64,000 nucleotides of DNA from Triglochin maritima (GCA_963682175.1 OY821791.1:24417826-24481825), one strand, 5' to 3'; positions 1 to 11,706 are shown, counted from the first letter of the stretch. Notes: generated by a model not told the origin, from the letters alone. Program-made: numbers and translations.

Positions 1-168
1 TGACCAAATATTTCTATTTCTAAGGTTCAGATTTTTTATCGGATCACTTTTGTTATTTGGTCTACATAACTTATCACATATGTTGTGGTATCCAAACAAG
101 TAATAAAACACAAATAAACAATCACACATGTGTAAGTCTTGTGAATAAATCAAGTCATTGGCTGTAGT

Positions 169-1938
169 CACAGTTCAGGAATGCGGCCTAATGGGACCGT
201 AAATGCTGATGCGGGCGATATGCGCATCACATCTCCAGGATGCGGTCTGCATCATTGCCCACATTTGCGGGGGATGCGGCTCCATATGCTACTGGTCTAA
301 AAAAACACATTTTTTGTTTTGTTTCGTATTGTTTTTTTTACTTTGATTTGTTTAATATTGAATTATTGATGTTAAAAAATTTACCTTAATTTTTAGTTAC
401 ATGTATATAATTTATAATTAATATATCTATATTATATTATTTAATTAATAAATCGCAATCCACATATGTACCCGCATCACATCTGCATCCCCCATATGTC
501 AAATGCGATGCCTTGCTGTGTTGAACGTTTTATTGAAAACCGCAAGTGCACGGCCACGATGAAGCGGTGGCAAGTACGGGTCGTCCTCAGGGAGGCGAGC
601 AGCCTCTTGTTTATCAGAAATCAAGTGGCAAAAATTGGGGGAGAAAGATTGATTATGCTACTCTACACTAAACTACGCTAAGAAGTATGAAATGCAAACG
701 AAAGAAACAAACAATGAAATGACAACTAAGCTAAAAACAAAAGAAGAATGCTGGAATACAGATATGGGAAAACCCCTAAGGGGTGGAGTGAGTGCACACA
801 AGCAAAGAGGTGGGTGTTGAACACATTCTTTAAGCACAAATAAAGGTGGTGTTATCATGCATAGGAAGTGTCTAAATGTTGTGGCAAAACCTATCATTCT
901 ATTCACCAACTTAGTTGATTAACATTTACATATGCAAGATGTTTATTTCAGAACCTAAACAAGTATGACAGGTGTCTAATCATTTTGCAAAACTCATCAA
1001 GTTATAAATTCTATCCTAAACAAGCGAGCATACATTCATGTTTTATCAACACATTGGAAATAAAGCATTCAATCCATTCTCATTTGCATGTATGTACATC
1101 TACTCCACCCCCTAAAAGGGATGGAACTACTCACTAAACATTACACTAATTATTAAACTAAACAAAGAAAGCATATTAACTAAGCTAATAAAACTAATGA
1201 AATGAGTTTAAGCAAAGCAAAACAAGAAACATAAAACAAACAACATAATAAAGAAAACTTGTATTAAAATGACTCACATTAAAAGTAGCATCCTCCTACT
1301 TTAGTGTGTGCTTCAAGGCCTCACTTCTAGTAGGAAGAATAGTCACTTAAAATATGGAGTGATTACAATGGAAGGTGAAGAGTTCTATTTATAGCCATGG
1401 AAAGAGGCAAACTGGGACAATCCCCCGATGTGGGACTAAACAGATACCAAAAATAGCCTAAACATCCTCTAATACATGTGCTGGCGAAATTTTAGCGGAT
1501 TTGAGCGAAAATGGACCGCCAATTGGCGGTCTATATGGTTCAGATCCTGCTCATTTTTGTTGTGGGCTTTTCTTGGTATATTTGCTAGTCTTGGATGCAT
1601 TCACTTGGTTTGTTGGAGCTCCGACCCGAATCGAATTGCTAAAATACTCCCCATGATGGTGTGGAGTATTCTGTTTTGCTATTAGGTCATTCTGTCTTAC
1701 ATTCAGGTCATTCTCCCCTGCATCTTAGTCCCCAGATCTCACAATTCAGTCCTTTTTCCCAGCTTTTGGGTTCTTTTATGCTTCATCTCTTCAAACTTAT
1801 TTATTTCTGAAAACTAAACATAAAACTCGTAACATAGCATTGTTTAGGTGAAAGATAATGGATGTAAGATACAAATATAAGCATGAAATGATGTCAATCA
1901 TGCTGCATCGAATTCGGATCCCGCATTTCTGAACCTTG
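169..1938. mobile_element. hAT-like MITE, split by a solo LTR
   Basis: The outer ends form imperfect terminal inverted repeats: CACAGTTCAGGAATGCGG at 169-186 and, on the other strand, CAAGGTTCAGAAATGCGG ending at 1938 (15 of 18 matching). The flanking 8-mers gctgtagt (161-168) and gttgtcgt (1939-1946) match at 6 of 8 positions, as expected of an old hAT target duplication. Without the nested LTR the element is about 380 bp, carries repeated ATGCGG/CCGCAT subterminal motifs and has no coding capacity. It is a non-autonomous element that would need a hAT transposase in trans. The superfamily rests on duplication length and the CA-starting termini, so it is tentative. Confidence 0.6.
519..1900 (-). 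mobile_element. Athila-A solo LTR
   Basis: A complete LTR (TG...CA, 1,382 bp) in minus orientation, flanked by a perfect 5-bp target duplication TGCTG at 514-518 and 1901-1905. No internal sequence or primer binding site is attached, so this is a solo LTR left by recombination between two LTRs. It is clearly the same family as the LTRs at 44549-46126, 56113-57504, 59376-60708 and 61876-62968: same ends (TGATTGACATCATTTCATGC ... AACGTTCAACA) and same central dyad CCGCCAATTGGCGG (near 1513-1526). The TATA box is at 1388-1397 on the minus strand. Confidence 0.93.
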
Positions 1939-2098
1939 GTTGTCGTACACATATAAATGAAAATCACTACACAAGCATCTATATCTAAATATTAGTAGAC
2001 GACAAATAAATAACATATAATAGTTGTATCCAGACATGTGGTCCACACAATGAATTTACCTACACACTAAACAAGATACGTGGTTGTAAACATGTACA

Positions 2099-2152
<54 letters not shown>

Positions 2153-2245
2153 TATGTGGTGGTATCTTGACAACAAATAATCACAAATAGACATTGCACA
2201 CATGAGACAAATCAGATCGACATTATCTAGTCTAGATAATATAAA
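1939..2245. other. Unassigned AT-rich spacer
   Basis: No gene recognised. It holds a (TA)n microsatellite at 2104-2148 and a 9-bp-arm perfect inverted repeat, ATTATCTAG-T-CTAGATAAT, at 2222-2240. It may be ancestral sequence between the hAT MITE and the Copia-1 LTR. Confidence 0.5.
2104..2148. repeat. (TA)n microsatellite
   Basis: About 22 uninterrupted TA dinucleotides. Confidence 0.97.
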
Positions 2246-3085
2246 TGTTTAAGAACCATCTTTATGAAGGGAATGTGTTCTAAAAGTTTTACTTTTAAAA
2301 TGTCAATTATTATGAATTGAATGAGATATCATTTTGTTCCTTGTTTATGTTATTCGTCTTTTAGAAGTGTTAAGGAAGAGGCTCTTGGTCCTTAACCGTA
2401 GAGCTCTAAAAGATATTGGTTTACATAAAACAAAAGATATTCGCAATCATGGTAATTAACATGGGACATTAATTACCGAGTTAAGATTGTCGTGTTGGTC
2501 ATAGATCATTGTAGCTCTACAAGTGAGTGACGACACGGGTATGCAAAAGAGGAAAATATTACTTTTGTATACTGAATAGACCTAATAAGTAAAATATTAT
2601 AGAAATGTGTTTCTGTGTCATTAATATTTTACTGTGTCTTCGGTCCTTTGATATGAGACTTATATCCGATCACTTAAGAATTGCATAATTAGACTAGTGT
2701 CTTAAGCTATCGATGAGTGTAGTGTAAAGGCATTAGTTGGTTAAGTATGACTTTCGTTGGAGAAGATAGTTAGTCAAAAGATTATCATTGCCCCTCTTAA
2801 TTGAGTGATGATATTAGTGGGCCCCTTGATAAAGCAAAGTTATAATGTGCACAATATGATTTGAGTTAAGTTACATATTTATAACTAGCTTAAAGAGATC
2901 AAGAAATGGATACTAATACAAAGATGACACAATACTACTTTGTGTGTATTCTTAATATCATGAGGCAAAGAACGGACACAAGTGGTGCACTCCATCACTA
3001 AATGGGTCTGGTTTTGGTTCATGTGGAATTAAGACATCTAACTAATTGGGAGCTATAATGTATGGCTAGATACCGCTTATAGCTT

Positions 3086-3109
3086 GTGATATTAAGCTCT
3101 TAATATCAC
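3086..3109. repeat. Perfect 11-bp-arm inverted repeat
   Basis: Arms GTGATATTAAG and CTTAATATCAC are separated by two bases (CT). It lies in the presumed U3 of the Copia-1 LTR and could form a hairpin or be a dimeric binding site. Confidence 0.85.
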
Positions 3110-3437
3110 TGCCAACTTAGTTTAGATCCTCCCATAGGTCACACCACAAAACTGGGAAACAAGAAATGGGGATTTTGAGTTCATAAGATGTGTCGGGTTT
3201 CATGAAGAAAATATGACACATGGGGTGAACAAGCAAAATCAAAATTATGTTGTGATTAATAACATAATTAGAATCTAAATTAAATTCACATGTGATGTAA
3301 GTATTATGGGATGCATTCATTTATCATTACATAGGATAATATATTACATAAGTTGTGAATTTACTACTAATCCCGAAATGTCAAATTTTGTAGGGGTTAA
3401 ACCAAAATTTGACAAGTATGCAGAACAGTGCTCAAAC

Positions 3438-3664
3438 GGTCAACCGGTTTGCAGTAAACGGTCGACCGATCGGGCATGGTCGACCGGATATGTCTCGACT
3501 GATAACAGGGAATTTTCATCTGTTCGAACGGTCGACCGAACGTAATCGGTCGGTCGACCGAACATTGCGATGGAATAGTTCCTGTTACGAACGGTCGACC
3601 GAGTTATTGATCGGTCGACCGAAACCTGGTTCGAGCGGTCGACCGAACCTCGAAACGGTCGACC
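3438..3664. repeat. GGTCGACC paired-dyad cluster, Copia-1 LTR
   Basis: Eight exact GGTCGACC palindromes and one variant (GGTCAACC) lie in about 225 bp. Approximate centres are 3441, 3463, 3481, 3533, 3555, 3596, 3616, 3640 and 3660; neighbouring pairs are 22, 22, 20 and 20 bp apart. The cluster sits about 180-400 bp upstream of the TATA box, in untranscribed U3. Confidence 0.9.
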
Positions 3665-3844
3665 GGTCCAGACGGTTAATGCAGAATTAATTTAAGAATT
3701 CATTAGATAATGCATGGAATTGGTCCATAATTGATTTAATTCGTGGCTAAGATTATTTATTATTAAATAATGGATGGTTAGATGGAAGTTTGTATGAAAT
3801 CATGGGCAAGAGGTTGCACATGAATAGGTAATTTGGAGAGAACT

Positions 3845-3852
3845 TATAAATA
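3845..3852 (+). promoter_or_regulatory. TATA box of Copia-1 LTR
   Basis: TATAAATA in an AT-rich context, about 470 bp before the LTR end. Confidence 0.7.
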
Positions 3853-4315
3853 CAATTTTATCTCATTACCTCATCAATTTAATTCATTGTTTTTCTCATG
3901 CAAAAACTCTCTCCATAATTCTCCACGAAATTCCCTTAATTCTTAAGATTAGTTTTAGTTTTCAGAGAGCTTCTTCTCAAGGGAACTAAAGAGGGGTTAG
4001 TAATTGGATTCTAAACCCTATTGGAGATTGAGAGGCTAGCTCTTCTCTCTCCAATCTTGTTTAGAGTTTGGTGAAATGTCGGAGGCATCCGACACAGCAA
4101 CAAGCATCCTCAACGTCTCCGAATCTTCAAGAAGTTTTAGAGAACTTCTAGGTATGAATTTCGGAGTCCCATGTTTGTTTTAATAAAAGTTTTAAAACTA
4201 GGTATTGAAACAAACCAATGCATGCATGAAATAAATCATAGAAAATTGCTATAGATCCTTATTACGCATAAAATTCCGAAAATATATATGTGTAATTAAA
4301 CTTGAAATACTACAG

Positions 4316-4328
4316 TGGTATCAGAGCT
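4316..4328 (+). other. Copia-1 primer binding site (tRNA-iMet)
   Basis: TGGTATCAGAGCT, one base after the LTR end, complements the 3' end of plant initiator tRNA-Met, the usual Copia primer. Confidence 0.92.
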
Positions 4329-5817
4329 TAGGGTTCAATTTTCTCACGATTTATGGCTGTAAACGAATTTAGTTTACCATCTAGGATTTAAACAATTCGA
4401 TTTTCCATTTTTTCGGTCTATGGATGTTTGTTGATGTAATTCTCCATAATAATTCGTTCTGAATGTTTTAAGTGTTTAAAACATGCCATGTAATTATTAG
4501 AATAAAGATTTAGACATTTGTTTAACTTGCAATAATTTCGTTTTAAGTATAAACGATTATTTTGTAAGAGAATCAACAAAACCGAAAAACTGCGATTCAT
4601 CTTTCCATTGGAAATCGGATGGACAGTGGTTCATAATTAATTTTTGAACTATGGACGCATGAAAAATGTTTTTAATGGATTTCAAAATATTATTCAAAGA
4701 ATTGTTTGGGATTCTAGATGCTTGATAAACTAGGTTGGATATTTTATAGCGATATTGCGTGCATGGATGCTCGAGTTGTCTTTGCAGGAATTGTGGGTTT
4801 ATATGTTCCAAATCATCAATTATGAATGTAATCATTATTATACAGGGGCTTATGTATGTAAAAGCCAAAATTCTCTCTCTTTCCGTCTTTTAGATAGTTG
4901 CATGTGCATATGAGAGGTTTTTACATAGGACTTGCACTAGTCGGTTTTTATCGAATGTGAGGAGCATGTTTATTTTCTGTAAAATCTACATCTCCGGTGC
5001 AAGAGGAAGTCACCGCTGTAGCGCATCGATCGAGGATCGAAGATCAGGGATCGAGGATCAAGGATCGAAGGGAACATATAAACTCACACGATGTGGATTA
5101 TGTGAATGTTTAATTTCTATTTTTATCATGCTATGCATGTGATGAATGTGTTGAATGTTAGGATGTGTATGATTAATAATATGCATGATAACCTAAAATT
5201 CTAAATCACATGTTAAATTGTCCAAACAAAAATTAAGAATAAATTTCCTTCTTATTTCATCCACTAGCAGCCATTGATCGAGGGATACTCTGCTCGCCCT
5301 TAGTGGGAGATAGCTCCCTCCATCTTTGGGAATAGTGGGAGATATAATGGTTGTCTGTTGTGGTGCCACAATTAAATATATGAGGTGTGTTTCACCCTAC
5401 TGAACCCCAAGTATGTTTAGTTGTGAATACAATGGATAAACGTATCTCGTATCAAATGAAAATAAGTTTTCTTAACATTACCTAGAGCCCTCGCTCGGTT
5501 TTGGGAAAACGTTTTTCTTACGAGGATAGGTCGCATTCCCTCCTAATTAAAACGACAAGAGTCACAAGAGTTTGAAGATGCTAAATGTTGCTAAAATTCA
5601 AAAAGGTTGTGATTAGAAAATATTTTCTTACCTTGATATTGTAATGTATTCGATAACCCTTAGCTGGTCTATATTACGATTGATGGGATCTTGGATTGTT
5701 GCATTTATGGGCAAAATTTTTATTTGCAACATTTACATTTATATTCAATATATGTATGCATGTGTATTAAAACATAAAATTGGCATTAAAATCCTATATG
5801 ATTTATTTTGTAGAAAA
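4329..5817 (+). other. Copia-1 untranslated leader
   Basis: About 1.5 kb between the primer binding site and gag with no convincing coding region. A GATC-rich imperfect repeat (GGATCGAGGATC-like units) occupies about 5026-5069. The open frame that reaches upstream of gag in this leader lacks gag similarity before 5818. Confidence 0.65.
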
Positions 5818-6711
5818 ATGTCAAACATCCAACCTATCGTACGATCCATGATAGAAAAACACTCTTTAGCAAATGATGGCTCAAACTTCATTAGTTGGCA
5901 ACTCAAACTACACATCGTGTTAAAGTTTGAGAAACTATCTCACATTTTGGAAGGTCCAATCCCAAAGTGGAATGAGAGATTAACCGATGAAGAGAAAGAG
6001 GCCAAAGCCAAGTGGGAAGACCAAGAGAACCAAGTTCACGGTCTTATGCTAGCATCCATGGGTGACTCGCTTCAAGGGAAATACTTGGATTCAAAACCCA
6101 AGAAGACCATGGAGGCTTTATCTAAGATGTTCATGGATAGTGCCCGAAAGGAGCGCTATAAGACCACCATCGCACTCACAAGGTGCCCTATGGCGGAGGG
6201 AACATCGGTATCCATGCATTTTCTCATGATGCAAGGGTACCTTGAGTAGTTGCCAAAGCTCTCTTCACCAATGCCCGAGGACATTGCTGAAGATAAGATT
6301 CTTGGATCTCTAGCCCCGTCCTTCAAGGACTTTGTGATGCACTACCACGTGCGTGAAAAAGGGGTGAGTCTTGAGGAGCTGCACAACCCTCTCAAAACTG
6401 CTGAAGTTGACATGGGCAAGGGTAGGGACAAGCATGTCCTTGCCGTCCATGGGAGGAGCCAAAAGATTGGTAAAGGAAATGGCAAATCTACCAAAAGTAG
6501 TTCAATCAACAGCAAGGGAGTAGGAGGTGCTCATAAAAGTGCCTCGAGGGGGAAATCTCAGAAATCTCCAACTCCCAATACGGAGTGCTTTCACTGCGGT
6601 GAAAAAGGACACATCCGGCCAAATTGCCCCAAGTACAAGGAAGACCTTGACAACGGAGTGATTGAACGTCGGCGCCCAAAAAGGCCAAAGGTATATTTGT
6701 TATTGAAATAA
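5818..6711 (+). pseudogene. gag: Copia-1 gag (disrupted)
   Basis: Capsid-nucleocapsid polyprotein that would package element RNA into cytoplasmic particles. The start is the ATG at 5818, beginning MSNIQPIVRSMIEKH, followed by a Copia-type gag core. One zinc knuckle, CFHCGEKGHIRPNC (C-x2-C-x4-H-x4-C), lies near 6589-6630. A TAG at 6247-6249 interrupts the frame where glutamine would fit, and the frame resumes directly. The frame ends at 6709-6711, just before the protease. Lineage within Copia was not determined. The element also lost its 3' half. Confidence 0.85.
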
Positions 6712-8455
6712 ATTTAGCCACCTCTGTCTAGGATTGGGTAATTGATACCGGATCTTGTGCTCACATAGTTTCTAATGTGCAGCTACTCATGGATAGGAAG
6801 GAACGAGGTAGAATTGAAGGTTGGAAATGGTGCGAACGTGTCTGCGGTTGCACAAGGTTCTGTGGTGCTTCAATTATGTAGTGGTTTAAATTTATGTCTA
6901 AAGAATGTTTATTATGTACCTTCGATTAGCAAGAATATTATTTCTGTATCATGTCTGGATGTGGATAATTTTAATATAAATATTTCAAATTCTTGTTTGT
7001 CTATATCGAAGAATGGTGTTTTCTATGCAAATGCGTTCATAAGGAATGGTCTCTATTTGCTTGAATTGGATAATAAACAAATCTTTAATATCAATAACAA
7101 AAGACTTAAGACCACTCACGAGAATGATACTCTCATGTGGCACTATCGTCTTGGTCACATAAATGAAAAGCGCATCAAGAAATTGCAAGAATTAACCTTC
7201 TTGGTCTACTTGATTTTAAATCATTGGAGACGTGCCAACCATGTATAATGGGAAAAATGACCAAAAAGCCTTTCAAGAAGAAAGGTCCAAGGGCGAGTGG
7301 CTTGTTGGATTTGATACATTCCGATGTATGTGGTCCAATGAGTACTAGTGCACGAGATGGTTTCAGGTACTTCATTACGTTCACAGATGATTATAGTCGT
7401 TATGGCTATGTTTATCTAATGAGAAACAAAAGTGAGTCCTTTGAGAAGTTAAAGAATTCAAGAATGAAGTAGAGAACCAACTCGACAAGAAAATCAAGTC
7501 TCTACGAACGGATCGTGGAGGTGAGTACTTAAGTGCCGAATTTGACTCATACCTAAAGGAGTTGGGTATTGTACCTCAACTCACCCCTCCCGGTACACCT
7601 CAGTGGAATGGGGTATCCGAAAGGAGGAATAGGACATTGCTCGACATGGTTCGGTCAATGATGAGTCATGCAGAATTACCTCTTTACTTTTGGAGTTATG
7701 CACTACAAACTGCGGCTTACACACTAAACATTGTTCCATCCAAATCCGTGGAGAAAACTCCTTATGAGCTATGGAGTGGTAAAACACCTAAGCTCAGTTT
7801 TCTCAAGATTTGGGGTTGTGAGGCTTACGTCAAGAAATTGATGTCGACCAAACTTCAACCAAAAGCGGATAAGTGCTTCTTCATTGGTTATCCTCGTGAG
7901 ACAAGAGGGTACTACTTTTGGCATATCACCTCCAATCGAGTGATTGTAGAGAGGGATGCCACATTTCTGGAAAAGGAATTTCTAGAAAGAGTAAAAAGTA
8001 GTGGGAGTACGGTTGTGCTTGAGGAAACTCAAGATACTCTACAAGATCATGACATGAATGATGACGTTCAAGATCATGAAGGCCCAACCGAGATTCCTTT
8101 GGTTAGTGGGAGCGTGAGCGAGAGACCATCACAAGAAATTGTGAGAGAATCTAAATCATCCCCACCAAGTGTACGTTCAAGAGTTGAACGTGAACCAACT
8201 CCTCAAGAAATTGTGGAAGAAGTTCGAGAGGCACGAGAAGAACCAAAAGAATTGAGAAGGTCAACTAGGGAAAGGAAGAAACCCGACTTATATCTGGGAC
8301 TTCATGAAATCATGGTACTAGATACCAATGATCCCTTGACCTTCCAAGAAGCAATGGAAAGGGAAGACTCCAAACTATGGCTTAAGGCCATGGAATCCGA
8401 AATAGAATCCATGTATGATAATCAAGTGTGGAACTTGGTTGACCTTCCTCAAGAA
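6712..8455 (+). pseudogene. pol: Copia-1 pol, protease to start of RT (disrupted, truncated)
   Basis: Order of domains is Copia-type. Aspartic protease WVIDTGSCAHIV lies near 6735-6770 (DTG active site). The integrase zinc-binding segment (HYRLGH...CQPC) is near 7140-7240. The integrase core has [16 protein letters not shown] and the Glu of [10 protein letters not shown]. The first residues of RT follow (TFQEAMERE...SEIESMYDNQVWNLVDLP). Frameshifts occur near 6805, 7200 and 7460, and a TAG precedes the protease at about 6729. The coding sequence stops at about 8455, where it runs into an inverted Athila gag; the rest of RT, RNase H and the 3' LTR are missing. Confidence 0.88.
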
Positions 8456-9209
8456 AAGTCCAGGCATCATTTTCATTCTTGGACATAAAGTTCCCTTGGC
8501 TCACAGATTCTAGCATAACCCTAGATGTGGGTGTCAATCCCTCATAAATAATTTGGCATAATTGCCACTTCGGAATTCCGTGATGAGGGCATTGGGTCAA
8601 GACACTCTTAAATCTCTCAAGATAGGAATAGAACGGCTCGCTCTCAGACTGAACGAATGCAACAATTTCATTCCTAATCTTCATAGTCTTATGGTTGGGG
8701 AAATATTTTTTTAAGAAAACTTGAACAAATTCAGCCCAACTTCTAATAGATCTTTCGGCTAGACTATATAGCCATTTCTTAGCGTCGTCCTTAAGTGCTA
8801 GAGGCACGAATTTCAGACGCACTGCCTCTTCAGGGATATGCTGGTATTGCATAAGAGAGCAGATTTCTTCAAATTCTCTAAGGAAGAGATATGGGTCTTC
8901 CCTAGAGGTGAACTTAGGCAACATACTCATGTATTGTGCCTTAAGTTCGAAGTCGCGACCCGGTATGGTGGGCATAACGATGCACGATGGCTGAGCAACC
9001 ATCGTTGGGTAGCACCGATCCCTCAGAGTTATAGGTTGCGCAATAGGCGGGTCCACTACGTGCTCACCCATTAGATCCGGGTGAGGTGGTGCAACAGGTG
9101 GATTGGGGTTAAGTTCCAGACTGGAATCTAGATGAACTCGTGAGAGTCGATTACTCAAGTCCCGAATCCAAATCTGAGTGCACCGGGTTGAATCAATTTT
9201 TGAATTCAA
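8446..9209 (-). pseudogene. gag: Athila-B gag, N-terminal part
   Basis: Minus-strand frame beginning at 9209, with the typical Athila gag region (LKAQYMSMLPKF...DPYLFLREFEEIC...ALKDDAKKWLYSL...CPHHGIPKWQLCQIIYEGL). It closely resembles the Athila-3 gag at 42089-43474. It is cut at about 8446-8475 by the junction with Copia-1, so the zinc knuckle and all of pol are absent. With the leader, primer site and LTR to its right, this is the 5' end of an element read on the minus strand. It cannot be functional. Confidence 0.85.
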
Positions 9210-10503
9210 ATTCGAAATTTAAATTCCAAATTTAATTTCAAGAATTAATTACTCTTTTTTTCGTTTTTTTTTTTGGAATTTTTTTTGAATTTTAAAAAAA
9301 AAAATTTTATTTTTTATTTTTTTATTTTTTTAAAAGAAACAAACAATAGAAAGGTAGGGATGAGAAGGGAAAGAAGACTCAGACGAGAAGGGAAACTTAA
9401 CTCTAAAGGATAAAAATTAGGGTTGGTCAGAAATTTCCTGAACAAGCACGGTCAAAACAATCCTAGACCTAGTGTCACTTAGATCTAGACGACTCCTAAC
9501 AGGTTGAGTCGAATTAGTTTGCTTGATTCACCTCCCTCACCAATCAAACCAAGTTGGCCAGTTAGTGTATAGCTAGTGGGGGCGCTTCCGACAGAGTCGG
9601 TGCCAATTAGACAACCACGTCGCTTGGAAGACTTTCGTCGACACAAAAACACTTTCTAGACACCAAATTGAATTCAATTAGCTTCAGGTCATAGCAAGTC
9701 AAACCAATCTCCTCCTTAATTGAGTCCGAGTCCTTAGGGGCCAATGTCTAATTGATTTTAAATTTTAGGCTTAGGCGACACTTCAGGATTGTGGTTTGTG
9801 GGCTACGGGAGGGTGATGAATTCCCCACCGTATCTTTTCCTACGGAGTTGCCCTTAAGATAGTTTAACTTAAATCTAGCAAAGATAGTCAAACAATGGTC
9901 CTTTTAATGGGGGCAATTGCAAGGTTGTATGCAACTAAATTATATGCTCTAATGCAATCGATAAAAACCTCGATACGTACCTTTCCTCCAGCAATCTTCA
10001 ACACGTATTAATTTGCAAGAATTTAGCAAGAATAATGCAAGCAAAACATTATATGATGCATGCACTAAGGTCTTTCTAATTTTGCCAATTTTAGGTCAGA
10101 GTTGAATTATTGCCAATTTTGGAATTGTAACCCTAACACGTGCAATTCTACGAAAGGAAACTTTTCAACTAGTCAGATTTTACGAGAAAGGCAAGAAAAG
10201 TTACCTCCGCAATGCTCAGTCGGGTTCGCCGCCCGCTCTCGGAGATTCCAGTAGCTCAATGCGACCACCCAGAGATGTCGACGACGCCCCAGAAATTTGA
10301 AGACCCGAACCCACACTGGTGCGGCGATTCCGCCGCAAGTTACCTTGTAGATGCGGCGATTCCGCCGCCCAAGTGTCTCAGAACGCTCCCGGATTTCGCC
10401 GCGCGCTCTGTTGTCTCCTGCTACACAAATTCAAATACTTAGATCGTGCACAAGGTAGACAGGATAAAATCGAAAACACAAAAAACACAAAATCTGCGTC
10501 GCC
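9210..10503 (-). other. Athila-B untranslated leader
   Basis: Non-coding region between the primer binding site and gag on the minus strand. It contains a poly-A/T tract (9250-9335). It also has a block near 9818-9845 resembling the leaders of Athila-A copies (GGTGGGGAATTCATCACC in RNA sense) and two identical 16-bp dyads at 10321-10368. Confidence 0.75.
10321..10368. repeat. Paired GCGGCG-N4-CGCCGC dyads, Athila-B leader
   Basis: Two identical copies of GCGGCGATTCCGCCGC at 10321-10336 and 10353-10368, exactly 32 bp apart. They lie about 150 bp downstream of the primer binding site in element sense. The flanks on both sides resemble those of the LTR copy at 11187-11236. Confidence 0.95.
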
Positions 10504-10521
10504 TCCCCGGCAACGGCGCCA
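10504..10521 (-). other. Athila-B primer binding site (tRNA-Asp)
   Basis: On the minus strand TGGCGCCGTTGCCGGGGA, complementary to the 3' end of tRNA-Asp(GUC), the usual Athila primer. It lies 6 bp from the LTR. Confidence 0.95.
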
Positions 10522-11090
10522 AAAACTTGATGAGAATTTAATTTATACCGCAAGTGCACGGTGTCAATGAAGACGTGGCAAATACGGGTCGAACACAAGG
10601 AGGGAGAGATTTCGTGTTTATGTTGTTTTCAATTAGAGGGGAAGAAGTAGAGAAGAATCAATTAGGGTTTTTGGAGTTTTTGGTTTAATTAACTAAAGTA
10701 CGAAACAAAAGCAATTAAAATTAAAACAAGAACAAAGAGAGAAATCCGTGGGGTGGAGGTTTAGACTTAGGTTTAGAGTAGAGAATTACTGAAACTTATT
10801 GTAAATCATGTTAGTTATGAAGCATTACAAGATAAATGACTTAACATAAACTCAAGTAATCAAAATACACTAATCATGAACTTAAAATAATAACATGCAT
10901 TCATCATTCTCTAACCCTAATTCCATCACCTCCACCCTTTGGAGAGAGTTAGAAACTCATGGAGGGAGGAAGAAGAAGGGATCCTAGAGATATTAAAAGA
11001 AAACAAAAAACAAAAGAAATCAAAACAGAATTTTATTGCTAATGATCCAAGACCAAAGGTTCAAAGATGTGTTACATTCGTCCTACAGGG

Positions 11091-11100
11091 CTATTTATAG
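11091..11100 (-). promoter_or_regulatory. TATA box of Athila-B LTR
   Basis: CTATAAATAG on the minus strand, roughly 90-145 bp downstream of the paired dyads. Confidence 0.7.
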
Positions 11101-11186
11101 CCGATACAGGGGATACCAATACATAAAAGGATAGTACACGCGTCAACCCAACACTGGACAAAATTGGAGCACACAGATCCTCCCTG

Positions 11187-11236
11187 GTGCGGCGAAATCG
11201 CCGCACAATGCATGGGAGATGCGGCGGAATCGCCGC
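11187..11236. repeat. Paired GCGGCG-N4-CGCCGC dyads, Athila-B LTR
   Basis: GTGCGGCGAAATCGCCGCAC at 11187-11206 and GCGGCGGAATCGCCGC at 11221-11236. The GCGGCG half-sites are 32 bp apart, the same spacing as in the leader. Surrounding bases (CTGGT before, CCAAG after) also match the leader copy, so a module of about 58 bp exists in both places. Confidence 0.95.
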
Positions 11237-11706
11237 CCAAGTCAAGGATTTCGCGCCCGGATTTCTGTGGTGCGTTTATGGCATGATTTGATCTTTATTT
11301 GCGTGTCTGGATGGATTCTTTCCATTCTTTTAAACTCCGGATTAATTCCTTCCATTGTTGGAGATTTATATTTGACTTTTCTTTTGACTTTTCCAACAAA
11401 ATAACTTGATCCTTTTCTTCTGCAATCAGGTCCTTGGTATTTTGCAATTAAGCCCTTGACCTTTTTGTAATTAGCTCCTTGAATGCTTTTATGCTTGGAT
11501 GCATTTCCATTTGAAACCCGATAAACTTGAATTCGGTCTTTATGATAGAAATGAATCTTTTGCACACGTTTATGCTCGGAAGGTGGGTAATTTGCATTCA
11601 GGTCCCTGTATTCTGTAAATACGACTAAACACATACCTTAGTAGCATTTATTGATATAAAAGTAATCTAAATGAAAGACATATGATGCAATGTATGCAAT
11701 GCATCA

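Larger units (their letters stand above)
2246..4314 (+). mobile_element. Copia-1 5' LTR (left end uncertain)
   Basis: The right end is firm: the LTR ends ...ACTACA at 4314 and a tRNA-iMet type primer binding site follows directly. The TATA box is at 3845-3852, giving an R-U5 part of roughly 440 bp. The left end cannot be fixed because the 3' LTR partner has been deleted; I place it at the first plausible TG (2246), but anything between there and about 3100 is possible. The U3 part contains a dense cluster of GGTCGACC palindromes (3438-3664) and an 11-bp-arm perfect inverted repeat (3086-3096 against 3099-3109). Confidence 0.55.
10528..11698 (-). mobile_element. Athila-B 5' LTR
   Basis: About 1,171 bp, TG at 10528 to TGCA at 11698, in minus orientation next to the primer binding site. 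The TATA box is at 11091-11100 on the minus strand (CTATAAATAG), with two GC-rich dyads upstream of it. It is related to the Athila-A LTR only at the primer-proximal end (CCGCAAGTGCACGG...GGCAAATACGGGTCG), so it is a separate subfamily. The outer end abuts rearranged Tekay sequence, so no target duplication can be checked. Confidence 0.82.

Noticed and set aside
2104..2148. Replication origin or matrix attachment site at the (TA)n run
   Set aside because: A plain dinucleotide microsatellite is a sufficient explanation; nothing else supports a functional site.
5644..5817. N-terminal extension of Copia-1 gag
   Set aside because: The open frame upstream of 5818 is AT-rich, hydrophobic and unlike gag; the ATG at 5818 begins typical sequence.
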